From the NCBI GenBank assembly GCA_032173965.1, contig CM063283.1, forward strand, positions 108,896,108 through 108,960,107: a DNA stretch of 64,000 nt. The letters are read 5' to 3'. Below the pieces are notes generated by a model. The model was not told where the DNA came from, did not search any database, and worked only from the letters and a program-made list of their open reading frames with translations. The DNA comes from Sitta carolinensis. Lineage: Eukaryota; Chordata; Aves; Passeriformes; Sittidae. The position numbers and the translations under genes were made by a program. Shown here one piece after another: positions 48,041 through 61,976 of this stretch; position 1 is the stretch's first letter; each line of letters starts with the position of its first letter.

Positions 48041-48385
48041 CACTGGTAAAGGGTCTGGAGCAGAAGTCTGAATAGGGGAGAACTTGGGGTGTTTAGTCAG
48101 GAGAAAAGGAGGGTCAGAGGAGACCTTATCACTCTTTACAACTCACTCAAAGGAGTAACAAGCTGGGGGTTGATCTCCTCTCCCAAGTAACAAGGGACAG
48201 GTCATGAGCAAATAGCCTTAAGTTGTGCTAGGGAAGGTTTTAGATTAGCTGTCAGGAGAACATTTCACCAAAAGGGTTATCAAGCACTGGAACAGGCTGC
48301 CTGGTGAAGTAGTGGACTTGGCTGCGTTGGGTTTACAGCTGGACTTGAAGACCTTAAAGATCTTTTCCAACCTATAAGATGCAAT
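48041..48385 (+). mobile_element. CR1 LINE, 5'-truncated 3' end with internal loss
   Basis: The plus strand follows the avian CR1 consensus from memory: 'gggtctggagcagaagtct', 'gaggagaccttatcactct', 'tctcctctcccaagtaaca', 'tcaagcactggaacaggct' and finally 'gatcttttccaacctataa'. Between the 'aggctgcc' and 'ttggctgcgttgggttta' segments the element is shorter than consensus, so a piece is missing. No open frame survives. CR1 is the dominant non-LTR retrotransposon of birds and copies are usually 5'-truncated like this one. It lies antisense to CASK. The final short octamer repeats are not clearly kept, and the 5' limit is approximate. Confidence 0.9.
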
Positions 48386-50341
48386 AAGCACCAGATAAAA
48401 ACGACTCCCTCCATACAGAAGGGCTTTATAAAGTGGTTTGTTCCACAGACACCACCTTGCTACACCCCACAGAAGAATCTTTGCTCCTGTCTTCCCCCAC
48501 CTTTCAGCATGGACTAATAACCAAGAACAGGAACTAACAGAGTTGGGTTAGGCCTAAATGGGTTTAATTCCCAATCCTGTTGGCCAAAGAACCTTGGCTG
48601 GATCATCACCCTGAAGAGAAAATGCTAATTACCACGAACCTCATTCCATGGGGATACAGAACCCATGAAACCAGTTATATCCACAAGTAAGTAACAAGAA
48701 CACAGCTCCTCCCCTGCTTTGTGACATGGAGCACACCTTGCATCAGGAGGTGCTAATGCTGGAATTAACAACTATTTTTGTTTCTCCCTATTCATGTACA
48801 TTTCCTGCATGGATATTCTGCGAATAAAAACACACTGCAATGAGATCACCAGCACCTAGAACAGACAACATGCCCCTTCCTACCTGAAGGACTGGAAGAA
48901 GGAGGCAGCGAGGGCTGACTGAGTTCAGAGACAGCAGCAGAGCTCTCTGGGCTGTTTGTACACTGCCTTTGGGTTTTTGAATGTAAATTAAGTGCAGACT
49001 GAAGTATCACTCCGAAAATAAGCTCTCAGCACTAAGAAAGCTGAAGCATTCAAGATTTGTGGCCCAGGTACTGCAGCATTTCTTTATTTTTGTCATTTCT
49101 CAGAGTAGATCCTAAACTCTTGGACAAATAACAAATCTAAGAATCTGAAGGTTTATAAGGAAAAAATCCCAAACACGACAGGTAGCCTTCATGGTCAAAA
49201 AGTAACTTGAACTAGACACAAAACAAGAAAGAGTGAAGAAAATGTAGAAAGTTAAATATGAAATTGATCCTCTTTATCCCAAGACAGTATCACTGAAGTT
49301 AAATGTTCCACAAGTGTCAGGAATACAGTGCTACTGTTCTTTGATGTATCAGAGCCCAGTAATTTAAAAATACACTGAAATAATGGGAATTTCTAGTTCC
49401 ACATAAAAGGAGAAGTCTGGATTTACAAGTAAGAGATGTTGGTGCACACAGACACAGTGACACATGTTTTACACAGGTGAGATAACATCAGGTCAAGAAG
49501 AATGGGCTAAGTACTAAAATTCTCATTTAAAGTACATGATTCAAGCTGAATTTCACTTGAGGATTCACCACATCAGTATCAAGCTTATAAATACTCAAAA
49601 TGGCAGAATATTAGTTAAAAAGAAAACAGGTTAGGCATAACAAAGTAACTCTCACAGTGTCATGAAAACTGAGCCAGAATTTTGCATTGTTGGAAAGCGG
49701 CGAATAAATAAATTTCTCAAAAATTACTCTTAATACAAAAGTAACTGTTGGCTTATATTTGTATTAGCCTTGGGTTTAAGAGACCCACTCACTTACCACT
49801 ATTATATATCATAAAAATATGTAACAACAATGCTTTCTGCTCCGAAGACTAAATATAAAGTAAATCCTCCATTTAATTTGTAAGGCAGAGGAACAGGAAG
49901 AACAGGAAAACAATGAGATGATGCTGAGTGGCAAAGAGATCCACCTCTCCCAGTAGCAGAGAAAATGAAATGTAAAGGTTCGATGGAAGATGAAAATGGA
50001 AAGTATTTTAGAGAATGGTTATGAAATAATGCAGAAGGAATTCCAGGACAGCCTCTGCTTTTTGTGTTCTTTCAGACAGAGCTTCCAGAGAAGTTACCTG
50101 TTAGAGAACAAATGCACTGCAGGGGTGGTGATGATCCAGCCCACCTGCTGAAGGAGCTCTTCACAATTCTCCCCAGGGCTTGGTCATTGTTCTGCACACT
50201 GCCTGGGACAGGAGCTCCCACTGCAGTGTGGGACAGTCCCTCCCACTCCCTGGGGCTGAGCACGCTGCCTCTGCACTGGGATAAAAGCCAGATTTGATTC
50301 CCCAAATAGCAAGGTGCCTTCCTGCCAACATAGCTTCTTCT

Positions 50342-50370
50342 GTTTTTTTTTTTGGTTTTTTTTTTTTTTG
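50342..50370 (+). repeat. Interrupted poly-T tract
   Basis: Two T-runs separated by GG. In the CASK transcript, made from the other strand, this is an A-rich tract. It looks like an ordinary homopolymer repeat; a reversed retroposon tail is possible, but no element body is recognised beside it. Confidence 0.85.
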
Positions 50371-53300
50371 GTTACCAAATATTTTCCATGTGTTTTTGTC
50401 TTACAAAGATATGAAATAAAGGACAATTAAAAATACGAAAACTATGTGTTTTAAAAATGATAAAGTGTTATTTCACTTAAGCATAATATGTTCTGAGGGA
50501 TTTTAAGCAAGACATCCATAACACACTTTGTGATCTGTTTTTGCAAGAGAAGCATTCCTGTTTCACTAAAGCATGTTCCCCCTATAAGTGTTAACAAAAT
50601 CAGTATTCAAGAGGGCAAGGACCAATGTGCATCCAAAGAACCTTGAACCACACTATGTGATTCACATAGAAAGTCATTCTCATTCAAATCAAAACACAGT
50701 AAAACTGATGATCTAAGAAAATATTCAAACTTTTTATACACATCTGCTAGTCTTATTTTCTTCATCATATGATAGATATTCCACCAGTCTGTTCATGATT
50801 TAAAATAAAAGAAAAAAGGAAATGAAAGCATCCTGAAGAGAAAAATCAAATTTTTCTTCCCCCCCCACCTTTTTTTAAAAAATTATAAAGTATACATTAA
50901 AATTGTTTAAATAATATGCTTTGCTGAAAAAAGAGCAGATAGAGATAAATGCATGGAGAGTTTAAAACAATCTCAGAGTACTATAGTATCAGCCATGCCT
51001 GGACACTGCTCAATAACTGCAACTTTTACAAAGGACATTCAAATTTACTGTGCCAACATCTAGACTGGGAGGGTAAACAGAACAAACCAAAATAAACCCA
51101 GCAGAAAGCTTTAGCCAACCATGTAAGAAGCTAAACCGAGGTTCCAACAACATTCATCCTAGCAAAAGAGAAAATATGTTTCCTTAAAAGTCTGGACTTC
51201 GGGACCAAATCTGTTTGGATGACAGAGTTCAAAAGAAATCCTAAGGAAACTCTGAAGTGTGCACAGATGCAGGTTCCTGTGAAACACTACCATGAGCAAC
51301 AAAGGATAACAGACACAGAAGTGAGATTCTCTTGAGAAATCAGTATGCCTTAAATAAATACACTGTGAATATAAATTAAGCTGGAAAAAGAGAGAAGTGG
51401 CTGCACACGTAGATATGATACAAATGGCCAGTGCAAAATTTATTTAACCTCATTTAGTTAAAACTATACATGTGTAATGTGTTAAGCCAGCAAAAAGTAA
51501 AATAAACTTTCTTGGAAGCTCGTAACATTTCTATCACAGAAATAACAACACTTACCTCAAAGATCTTGTCTATGAAAATAGTGTAACGAACTTTTAAAAT
51601 TAACAGCCAAAAGACATCAGCCTAGAGCACTATCTCTGCCTTGGGACAGACAGATGCAGACAAAGCCAGCAGAGTGGCCCCAGTCACACAAAAGCTGATA
51701 TTGTTCTCCTGCTGGGTGAAAATCTCACTTGTAAATTTGCATTCAGAATTACCCCAGCCAGGCCCTGCAGAGGTGACCAAAGCACCCCACTCAACAGGAG
51801 AATGATTTCTCTTATCTCCTTCTGTGCAGGCAGCTGCACCAAACAGCAGCTCCTGGGTTTACATCTGAACAAAATTCCTTTGATGCACTGATAGAGATGA
51901 AACATAACAGGTAAAACTCTTCAAGTACAGCCTTGAAGCCAACTATACTTTGCAAAACAAATAATCATTGAAGTAAAATCTTTTGTCATGACCTCCAAAA
52001 TTAGTAACCTCTTCACATTTCTTTCCACCTTTTTTATCAGTACTGCTAACACAAGACAGCAGTGTTTCCCAGGATCTTCCATGAAAGTCAATAAAAAAGA
52101 ATTTAACTCAAGTATTTGATAAGGCTTCTAAAAATCTGTCCATGTTAATAAAAAACTGCTTTCAATACTTAAATTTAACTCTGTTTTTCCATTAAGTTAT
52201 TTATATACTGTACTGTATTCTTTATCATCTAAATTGGATACTGGAATGAAACAGTCTATGAGGCTTTATATAGTCATAAACCCAGACATTTCTAAGTGAC
52301 ACAGAGAAATGCCCAACAGCATTCACCAAATTTTTGAATATCACACATTTAACAGGAGCAAGAAAAAAGAAAAATCCATCCAAACCAAAGTTACTCTTTC
52401 ACATAAAAAAATAAAAATCATTATAAACAATATAATTTTTTAGGCAGTGAGTATTTCTATATGGTTGTTTTCTTTACTCTCTGCAGTAAACACAGTAAAG
52501 TTTTTAATAATAAATTGTGTAACTTCAGTGCAGGAAAAGCCCCACTGAACACAAATAGCAGGATTCTGCAAAACGATTGAAAAAACCACACAATGAAACT
52601 ATTCAATAAACTCATATCAGGATATCCTGGTGCATTGCAGGATTTTGCTGAGACTGAATATAATCTACTTACTAAGTAGTTGGCACCTTTTTCCCCTTGT
52701 TTTGAACACCTTTGGCCACCAAGTAAATTGGAAGAGTCTTAAGATAGTTATCTAAACAAATTAATCAATTAAAAATAATCAATGGGATGATGCCTTCTGT
52801 GGCCTGCAGAGGTGCCTGTCCTCATAACACCCAAGTTAATGAAATACTGAGAAAGAAGATTTCTATTTTGAAATCTGAAAAAAACCCAACACATGGGTAA
52901 CTTGCACCCTTAACAAAATGATTGTCCTTTCTTTTTTGGCCTTCAGAAAAAGTTATTTCAGAGGCAAAATAAGATATTTCAGCAGCAGGCATGATCTACC
53001 ATCATGTGCTTAATCTAAAAATAAGGATAACTCTTGAGAAAGAGTAGGATCATGAGCACAAATTTAACTGTGGAAAACGGCCACAGAAGAGGAACAGCAG
53101 TGTAATGCAAAGTGTCAGCCACAACTTAGTGGGATATAATGGTTTATAGGTTACTTGGTCTGGTGGCTTCAGTAACCCCAAATAGCCTGAGAGGAATAAA
53201 CAGCTTCCCTGATAGAACTTCAGCCAAGTACAAGTGGTGATTTTTTCAGAAGTCTGAGAAAGACACTGAGATAGTATTGGTACAAAACCAGAAACCAATC

Positions 53301-55796
53301 TCCCACATTCAAGTTACTGACATGAAAAATCTACCCTTTCAAATAATATTGTTTGTAACTTGCTTCAGGCTTTAAAATATGTATTTCAGGACACTGCACT
53401 CTTTCAGAATTTTCTTTTGTTTTATTTTGTATTTTTCTACTCAAAGTATCTTTGGGAAGATTCTATCAATCTCTCTTCCACAGAGCATAATAAAACAAAA
53501 ATGCTTTTTGATAGCATTTTGTTCTCATAGATATCTTTATAAGGTGCAATTAAATGCATCCCTTTCTGAGAATGACTGTGATGAAGAATGCAAAAATTGT
53601 ATGAATTCACTGCTGGTTTTTCTTATTTGCAAAGCTGCAACAGACGATTACAGCAATAACAGGTCATGAATGAAATACTAGGAACCAGACTGGTACTGTC
53701 AAGAACAGAAAAAAGCAAAAGCATTGCAGAAGCATGAGTTAATGTCTGGCAGACTTGTCATCCAGAAAAATACTGAAACTAAGGCAATGTGGTTTACCAA
53801 AGCCCAAGAAGTTATATGATAACACAATAATGGTTAATAAATATCTGAAACCTTTCTGCATGAGTGACACAAGTGTTTTTGTTCTTACTACACTCATGTT
53901 ATTCTACTCCTCCCCAGAATTTTTATTCTTGTTCATATTAAATGATCGTCTTTCTATACTGCAGCATGCCATATAAAAAGTAATTTAAGCATCTGGGACA
54001 CAAATTAGATGAACTTGTATTAGGGGAAGAAGGTTCATATTTTAATGTAAATTGCAAAGATGAGTTGTTGGAGATGCGATTCAGGAAAGTCATGAGCTTC
54101 TGGTCCCTTCCTTCTGTGTGCTTTATATAATTTTATCCAATGACTGTTGATGTAAAATGCATAAACACTTATCAGAGAACAAATATTAGAACTGTAGTCT
54201 TGTGCCAGAGCAATGCCACCATCACTTAGCAGCCAACTCCCTATCTCTGGATCCTGCAGTCCCAGGGGCAGCTGCGCTCTGGGGAAGCTCTGCCAGCAGC
54301 TTTGTGTTCCCACAGTGCTCAGAACTCAGCAGCTGGGCCACTTCCAGATTGCATGTGGGGACTGGAATCCCTTAAACTTCAAGAATGCACAGAATTCAAG
54401 TGACTGATCAAACTGTAACAAGTGTACAAATCATTGACCACATTTTAAAGAGTTTGGACACCAAAGGACCTCTGGCACTATTTACATTCAGCTTGTGCTC
54501 CTGCAAAGCTGCACAGAGGAACCAGAGCATTCAACAGTTTTGCAGAAACTCTCTCAAGTCTCTACAAACATAATTATCTACCTGCAGATCAGACTTCTGG
54601 AATGACTCCTGCTCCTGTGGCTCTTTCACTGGGTAAAAACCACACATATTTTGTTAGATTTGTGATATTCACTGAGCTGTTCAGTTCAAGACATTGTACT
54701 AAAAATGTCATCATCCACGTGATCACACAAGCATTATTGTTTGATCCAGGTGTGTATTTTTTAAATTAATCTCATTATGCCCACATACCATTCCTTATTT
54801 TTCACCGCACACTGTTACCAGAGCATATTTACTCTCAAACAACATTAAAATAAAAGATGCTGCTCACCTACCAGTGGTCATTCACTCCACAGGACTGCAG
54901 TACAACTGACAGAGAGTAAAAGCCCTTAGAACTGTCAGCACTGGCTCCTCAGTGGCAGCTGCTTTGTTCTACAGACCTGCCACTGCTGTGTCACAGCACA
55001 TGCCAAGGTGTCTCTGGGCATTTGGTTCCCTCCAGAGTTTTTTCTCAGTGCAAGGTGTAGATTGCTTATGAAAAAGCTGGTTTTATCAGAAAAGCAAGTC
55101 CTCTTAAGTATCTTAACATTAAGTATCCACATATCCCAGAAATAAAAATCAGAGAACCTATTTTTTCTGATACTTATTTTGACTTTTATTTCAGACCTCA
55201 GTGCTGTGCAGATACAAAGTCACTGACAGCATGATGTGCTTTTGAATTAGTCATTCAGTAAGTGTTTTGGCACTCCAGTAAGACACTGCTGCCTTATGGA
55301 CTAACAGCTCTCCAGAACCACAGGGCAATGCAGACTTTAGATGATAGAGCCTATTGCATACTGTGTCCAAGTGTAGAAGAGAAACGAGCACACCTTGGTG
55401 CTTCACACAAAAAATTCTCACTTTTAAGAATATTCCCAAAATTGGCCTAAAATTAGTACACTTAATAATAATAGCATATGTACAGTTATAAAATTGCAAT
55501 TAATGTTCAAAATAAAAACTAAAATGTGGCCCTTATCAAAAGAAAAAAAAGCTATTCTGATTAATTATTTTAAAGCAAACCTATTAACTCAAACTCTTAA
55601 TTACTTACATATTCAAAAATACTCTATATTACAGTACTAATAATGTATTTTTGCATAAAGTGCTGGATGATTCTTACATTCTACAACTAAAGACATTGAT
55701 TTTGGTATCAAATGAAAAAAAAAGTAATATGCTCAGGATAAAACAAAATATTATCCAATGAACAACAGATACAGGAACATGTTCAAATTTTTATCA

Positions 55797-56051
<255 letters not shown>

Positions 56052-59000
56052 TTAAAAAAGCTGGAGTTTTTACAGGAAAACTCATTGAATAAATTTTACA
56101 TACATCAAAAGTGCTCACGGATAATGTAATTATACATAAGAAATGGTTTAATGGGAGAGAGGTTAAAACCTGATTTTATTAAGCTCAGCTTTGTTCTATT
56201 TTAGCCTTGCTTCCAATGATGTCTTATGGAGTGACTTGGATTATTGGCCTGTCCTCACCATTCCCACCCCAACCTTCACTTCTCTTTTTGAACTGCTGGA
56301 CAATTTCAAACACATATTGTAAAATTTTGAAACATCAGTAATAATTATTTTGAAATCAAATCTGAAACATTGATAAAAGCAGGAAGAACCAATGCTTTCC
56401 CAAATATTTTTAAAATCAGCATTGGGATAAAGGAGGGAAGAGGGAGAAACACCTGACTGCTGAATCCTCTGGGGGACAAAAAATGCTGTAATGTGTTTTT
56501 GGTCTGCTTGCCTGGTTATCTCCTACCCAGCTATTACACTTGCTGCTTTTTCACCAGGGCATTGTTTTGGGCCATAGGATGATGGGGATGATTTTTAATG
56601 GCATGGGGATGAGAGAGAAGCGAGAGCTGTGGAGACAAAAAGGAGAAATGGGAGGCACTGTGGAAGGTGGAAGTCCATGAAGAAAAGCTGAACTCTCAGC
56701 AGGAGAGGACAAAGAAGCACAACACAAACCCACAGTAAACTAGCCCATAGTGGTTCTGTATGAAACAACTTGTTTAAGACTCAGAGTATCAGTGGTGGCT
56801 GCCACCTGTGTGCTTTACTAGAATGCCAACTGTTCATCTCAACACCCACGGACCGCGGCTGCCCTTTTTCCACTGTGGTAAAAGCATCTGGTAAGAAGGC
56901 AGCATATCCAGTGAGAGTCTGCAACAATGCTGGTGGTCTAGCAGTGAACTACTGAATCCTTTTTCATTAATAAATTCTTAATTCTGGATGCTAAATTCTA
57001 CACATCCTCTATTTCACTTATTTCTCATCAATATGCTTATTCTGTTTACTTATACATTTGCCTGTGTCTTTTTGATAGGTAACAACTAAAAAATTGCTGC
57101 ATTCCTTGAAATTCTATCTTCTATTGCATAAACAATTCTTACCAGCCCTCCTTGACTCAAAGCCTTTTATATTGCATTTTCAGAATGTAATAAAAACAAT
57201 ATACCCAACTGCCTCTTAACCACATAAGGAAAGAAGATAACTTATTTCTCTGAAAATCTTGAAAAACTGGAGTAAACAAAATACACAAAAACTACTATAT
57301 AAGACTTGCAACCTCATGGCTTAGAAGGAGAAATAAATCTAGAAACTCTTGCATCCCATTTAATACAAACCTCAGCCTAGGATTCTCCTCACAGTTCCCA
57401 GTTCAACAAGGTTTGAGAACCACAATATCCTCCTTCACTCACAACTCACGTCTCAGGACCAATAAACCTCCTTAATTTTCTCCCACCAAGTGTGTCTTAC
57501 TACTTATACCTATTTGATGTACTAATTTATGTTCTTTTAAAAAATCTGCAGCTGTCAGCAAATAAAACAAATGGTTTGACTTTTAGTAGTAGCTGTGCAC
57601 GAGGTTGGGTGCACTGAAAAAGAGAAAAATTTGCTTCTGCTTTGATAATGAACAAGGCTGCTCAGCTGAAAGGAACCATCCACATCCCTCTGCCAGAGAC
57701 ACAGCAGGAAACCTGAGAAAATGTAAGGACTGTGGATCTGCTGGTAAGAGGATGGAGAGATCACAGCTAAGCCTCAAAGGCAAGGAAAAGAAACCACACA
57801 GGGACCCAAAAAGGACAGCACTGTGTCCTTTACATATTCAGCACATCAGTTAAAGTTTGATGGACTTTGAGATCTCCAAGCCTGAAGTGCTTGACTTTCC
57901 AGGACCCAGCTGGGTAGAAAAAAAATTTGCTAAAATTCTCTTTTATTTCTAATGTTTTCACACTCAGAGTTTGAATTATTTTATTTTCAAGCAAAGCTTT
58001 TTCTGGGTTCAAAGTCCTTTCTGTGTATTTGGAGTATTTAAGGAAAGAAAACTCAAGAGAAGATTCACTTGAGAGGCCTGGGTATCTTAAGAGTCTCTAA
58101 TACTGCTCAGTGTTTCCCATAATCACCAAAACCTGAGCCAAATCTGGAACCAGTAAGAAGTGTGTTCAAAGCTGCCTGCAGTGCTGTGTTACTGTGAAAC
58201 ATCAAATGTTCTGGAGCACTACATTTTTTATTTGACAGTATTATTTACTTTGCAAACTTTATTTTGTGGAATACTTTGCGGGCTTTGAATTGGAAATAAA
58301 AGTTATGATTTTTCAATATTTGTATCTCAACAATATCTCTTGAATATTTGGGAATTGGAAAAAAAATCAGGGTTTGATCATTAGGTCTTTTTTTTTCTTC
58401 TGTTCATTGGTCACATTGAATAGAAGACTATAAAATAAAGTTTCCAAGAATGTACTTAAGAAGTCTGACAGGACTTTCTGACAGTGACTTTGTTCATTTC
58501 CCAAATGGCAGTTTTACCTAATGCTTTTTTTAACCTAAATCTTATGCTTCACCTACTGCCATGCCCCTCACTCTGCATCTGCAGGAGAAAACAGCACAGC
58601 AGCAATACACTGACAGCATGTCAGTGCTTAAAAACGATTTTACAGGCATTTTTGTGAACACCTAAAATTACTTTGTTACAGACATCTGTTAAAAAAATCT
58701 AGAAGTTCCTTTCAGAAGAGTTCTAAATACAGGGAAGAGATACTACATAAAATAAAATTAACCAACCTTTACAGCACACCTGTTTCTAAAAAGATTCATA
58801 TTCAAGCTAAATGTCTAACCTTTGGGGAAAGTGTAAAGGCACTCAATATTTATAATTAAAGCATGTATCTTCTTGAACTAGGATATAACCTCTTTTCAAC
58901 ATTTTAAGTGCACAATTTTAGCCTCAGCACAGATGATAAAGGAAGGACTTAAGTGAATTATTAGAATCATACAAGCTAAAATCTCAGACTTCTCATGGTC

Positions 59001-61870
59001 TGTAGCAGTTGAATATGAAATATATAGGAATATGAAAATTAGAATGATGCATAAATATCAGTAAGGCAGGAAAAAATAAGGAAGTTGACTAACTTGACTG
59101 GCTGTGTTAGTTTGTTTTTTAAGACTCCATAAAGTAAACTTTGATAGAAAATTCTGCTCACTGCTGCAGAATTTTCAAGTAGCCCCAACTTTTGGGTGAG
59201 ATGAATCTCACCCTGCAGCTTAAGTTACTACAAAAACAAATCCAATTGCACAGGAAAGGCTGCAATACCAGTGATATAAATAGAAGACTCTTCTCTGCAG
59301 AAACAGTAAGAAAATCCACACCAAACATGGTTCTGTGAGAAGACTCTGGATCCTCCTGTAAATGCACAGTACACGACCTCAGTGTCCAAAGGAGCAGTGA
59401 CACTGGGCCATGCACACAGCCTTGTCTTTCTTGTATTCCCATAAGAATACCTAAGAAAGGATGGCTGCAGCTATTTAGTTTCCTGGGGACTGCCAACTCT
59501 GAAAGGTTGGAAACTATGGGCTGTCATATATAAAAAATAAGAAAAAACATATTAGAATGCTTATGACAGTTTCCTGCAGTCAGTACTAGTACATAAAATG
59601 CTTTTATAGTTAGTGGAATGAGTTCTTAAGGATGATACCAAATTACATCTGAGAAAACAGAGATGAATTGAGTAGTTTTCTGCCTACTGAGGGAGATCTA
59701 TTATTTATCAGAGACATGTATTTGCTTTATGAGGCAGAAACTTGGGATTTTCTCTTTATGCAGTGCATAGTCTAAGTTACCACAGGTATTTTGTGCAGGT
59801 TCTGCTACCTCATTTTTGGAGATGGCCGGTCAGAAATAGTTTTCTCCTACAGCTGAATTCTGCTTCTAGAGTCTTTGTCGTTCTCATACAGTGCACCTGA
59901 AGTTGCTATGGACACTGGTTCATCAGGCTGGAAGCAGGCAAAGCTTTAGTGAAATAGTGTTGTTACTACAACATCCAGCTATTCTAGTCTGGAGCAGGTG
60001 GTTTGACCAGAGAAACTGAACTTGAAAGGTAGGAAGAGCTGCTTATTTCTCCCCAGAACAGAGTAAAAGAGAATTTTAAATAATATTCCAAGAACTGCCT
60101 ACATATTCTGCAGCAGTCATGTGTTCTCCCAGTACAAAACATCCCAAAAGTTTGCCTTTCTGAGGCTTCTAAGCACACCAGGCAGGTGTAACTGGCTCCC
60201 TCTGTTAGTAGCAGGCAGTAAACAGAATTAGGAACCTCTTTTCATGTGAAATGTGATCTGCAACAGCATACGACTGAATAAAGTGTAAAGAGACTCAGAT
60301 ATTGCCGCAAAACAAAGACTACATCCTGACTGCAAACACATTCTGAGAGAGGGCAAAAGAACTCTTTGATTTATTTTTTAACACTGAAGATTACAAATGC
60401 TCATTTATGTCTTGGGTCAGTCATGAACTCACTTCTGAGCAATGAAAACCCAGAACTGAGGAAGCCAGACGTTGTTTAAACACAAAACTACAAACCCATG
60501 ACCTTTTTACCAGTCTCCTGCAATTACTATGCCAGGAAATAACTCTGCAGAAGAACTTATAATAACCACTATAATAATAACAACATGTTTTTATTAAAGA
60601 GACACTGGAAAAATCTAAATCTCTTAGATTTGTAGAACCACATAAGTTGAAGTTCGTGACATCAGCCACTCATTCTAATCCTGTTTATTCTTATAAACTA
60701 CCTTTACTTGATTGCCTTTTCAACTCTTCCTTATGTTGTGTAAACAGGTAAGTAACTGCATCTTGAAGATTTTACAGAGGCATTTAAATGACGAAGCAAG
60801 GCTTTGCTGTCATTTGTGATTTCTCTGCATATCACAGTTCAGTCCTTATGCCAGCCAATCTACAATAAACAGAAGCTGAGTTCTCTCAGCCTCATCTCTT
60901 GGCTGCCTTCTCATGGGCAGCTGCTGGAAATGAAATTAGAAGAACAATCCTGGCTCTTAAAGCACAGGTATTTCAGAAGGCAGAATTTACATTTTACTTA
61001 TGAAGAGTCTGAGGGTAGTGCATACAGCAAGGAAATACAAAGTATCATCAGAAATTGTTAAATGTTAGAGAGCTCAAACATTAGAATCACAAAATGAAGT
61101 CACAGGATACAATCTCATGATAAAACAAGCATGGGCATTATTATAAAGTGCAGACCTTTCCACTACTTTAACTATTGTAACTTCTCAGATTTAGAGAAAA
61201 CCAGCTGAGCACCAGCTGCTCTGTATCACTTGAAACAACATCTGCAAAAATCACTGGAGTTGAGATGCCTCTGATCTCACACAGGAATTTGTTGCTCTTT
61301 GCTGTTCACTGTATTCCAGAGCAACTGACTCTGCAGGAACAGATGACAGCCAAAGCAGGTGTGTATGTATGACTATAATAGTTTAAAATAACATGGGAGA
61401 GAAATGTTTCACATGTACACAGCAGTGTAATTAAAATGTAAGGCAAGTAAAGGCTCTGTCCTGCTCAGCTATATAGTGTTTCATGACTTCTTCCTTTTTG
61501 GACTGAAATCAAACAGTTTAAACACCCCATAAATTTACACATAAGGTCCTACATGCACACAGTTCTGTGAATGCTACTGGGAAGCAAATAAGGCAGTGAT
61601 CATATAAATACATGTATATACCAACACTATACGTATATAAAACAATCAGGAAGAGTGTAGTAAGAGAAATAGAAAGATGGAGGTTTATGGAGATGACAAT
61701 AACAATTCAGAAAGAAGACACCTGGTGCAATGGAAGGGTATTGGGATTTACAACTACATTAAAGAAGGGGAGAACATCTAAGGAATGCAAGAAAGGAAAG
61801 AAGGGCATGTAAAAGAAGAGAAACTAAAGGAACTAAAGGTGCAGGAGAGAAAAACAGGGAGAAAGAGACT

Positions 61871-61976
61871 AAACAAAAAAAAACACAAACAAAAAAAAAA
61901 AAAAAAAAAAAAGCAAAAAAAAAAAAAAAAAAAAAGCAAAAAAAAACCCAAGAAAAAAAAAGAAAAAAAGAAAACA
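61871..61976 (+). repeat. A-rich simple sequence, two A-runs over 20 nt
   Basis: The plus strand is almost pure A, interrupted by isolated C and GC, with the two longest runs at about 61891-61912 and 61915-61935. The preceding 200 bases are rich in A and G. In the CASK transcript this becomes a long U-rich tract. The lysine-rich (plus) and phenylalanine-rich (minus) open frames over it are low-complexity artefacts. It may be the decayed tail of a retroposon, but no element body is recognised upstream. Confidence 0.9.
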
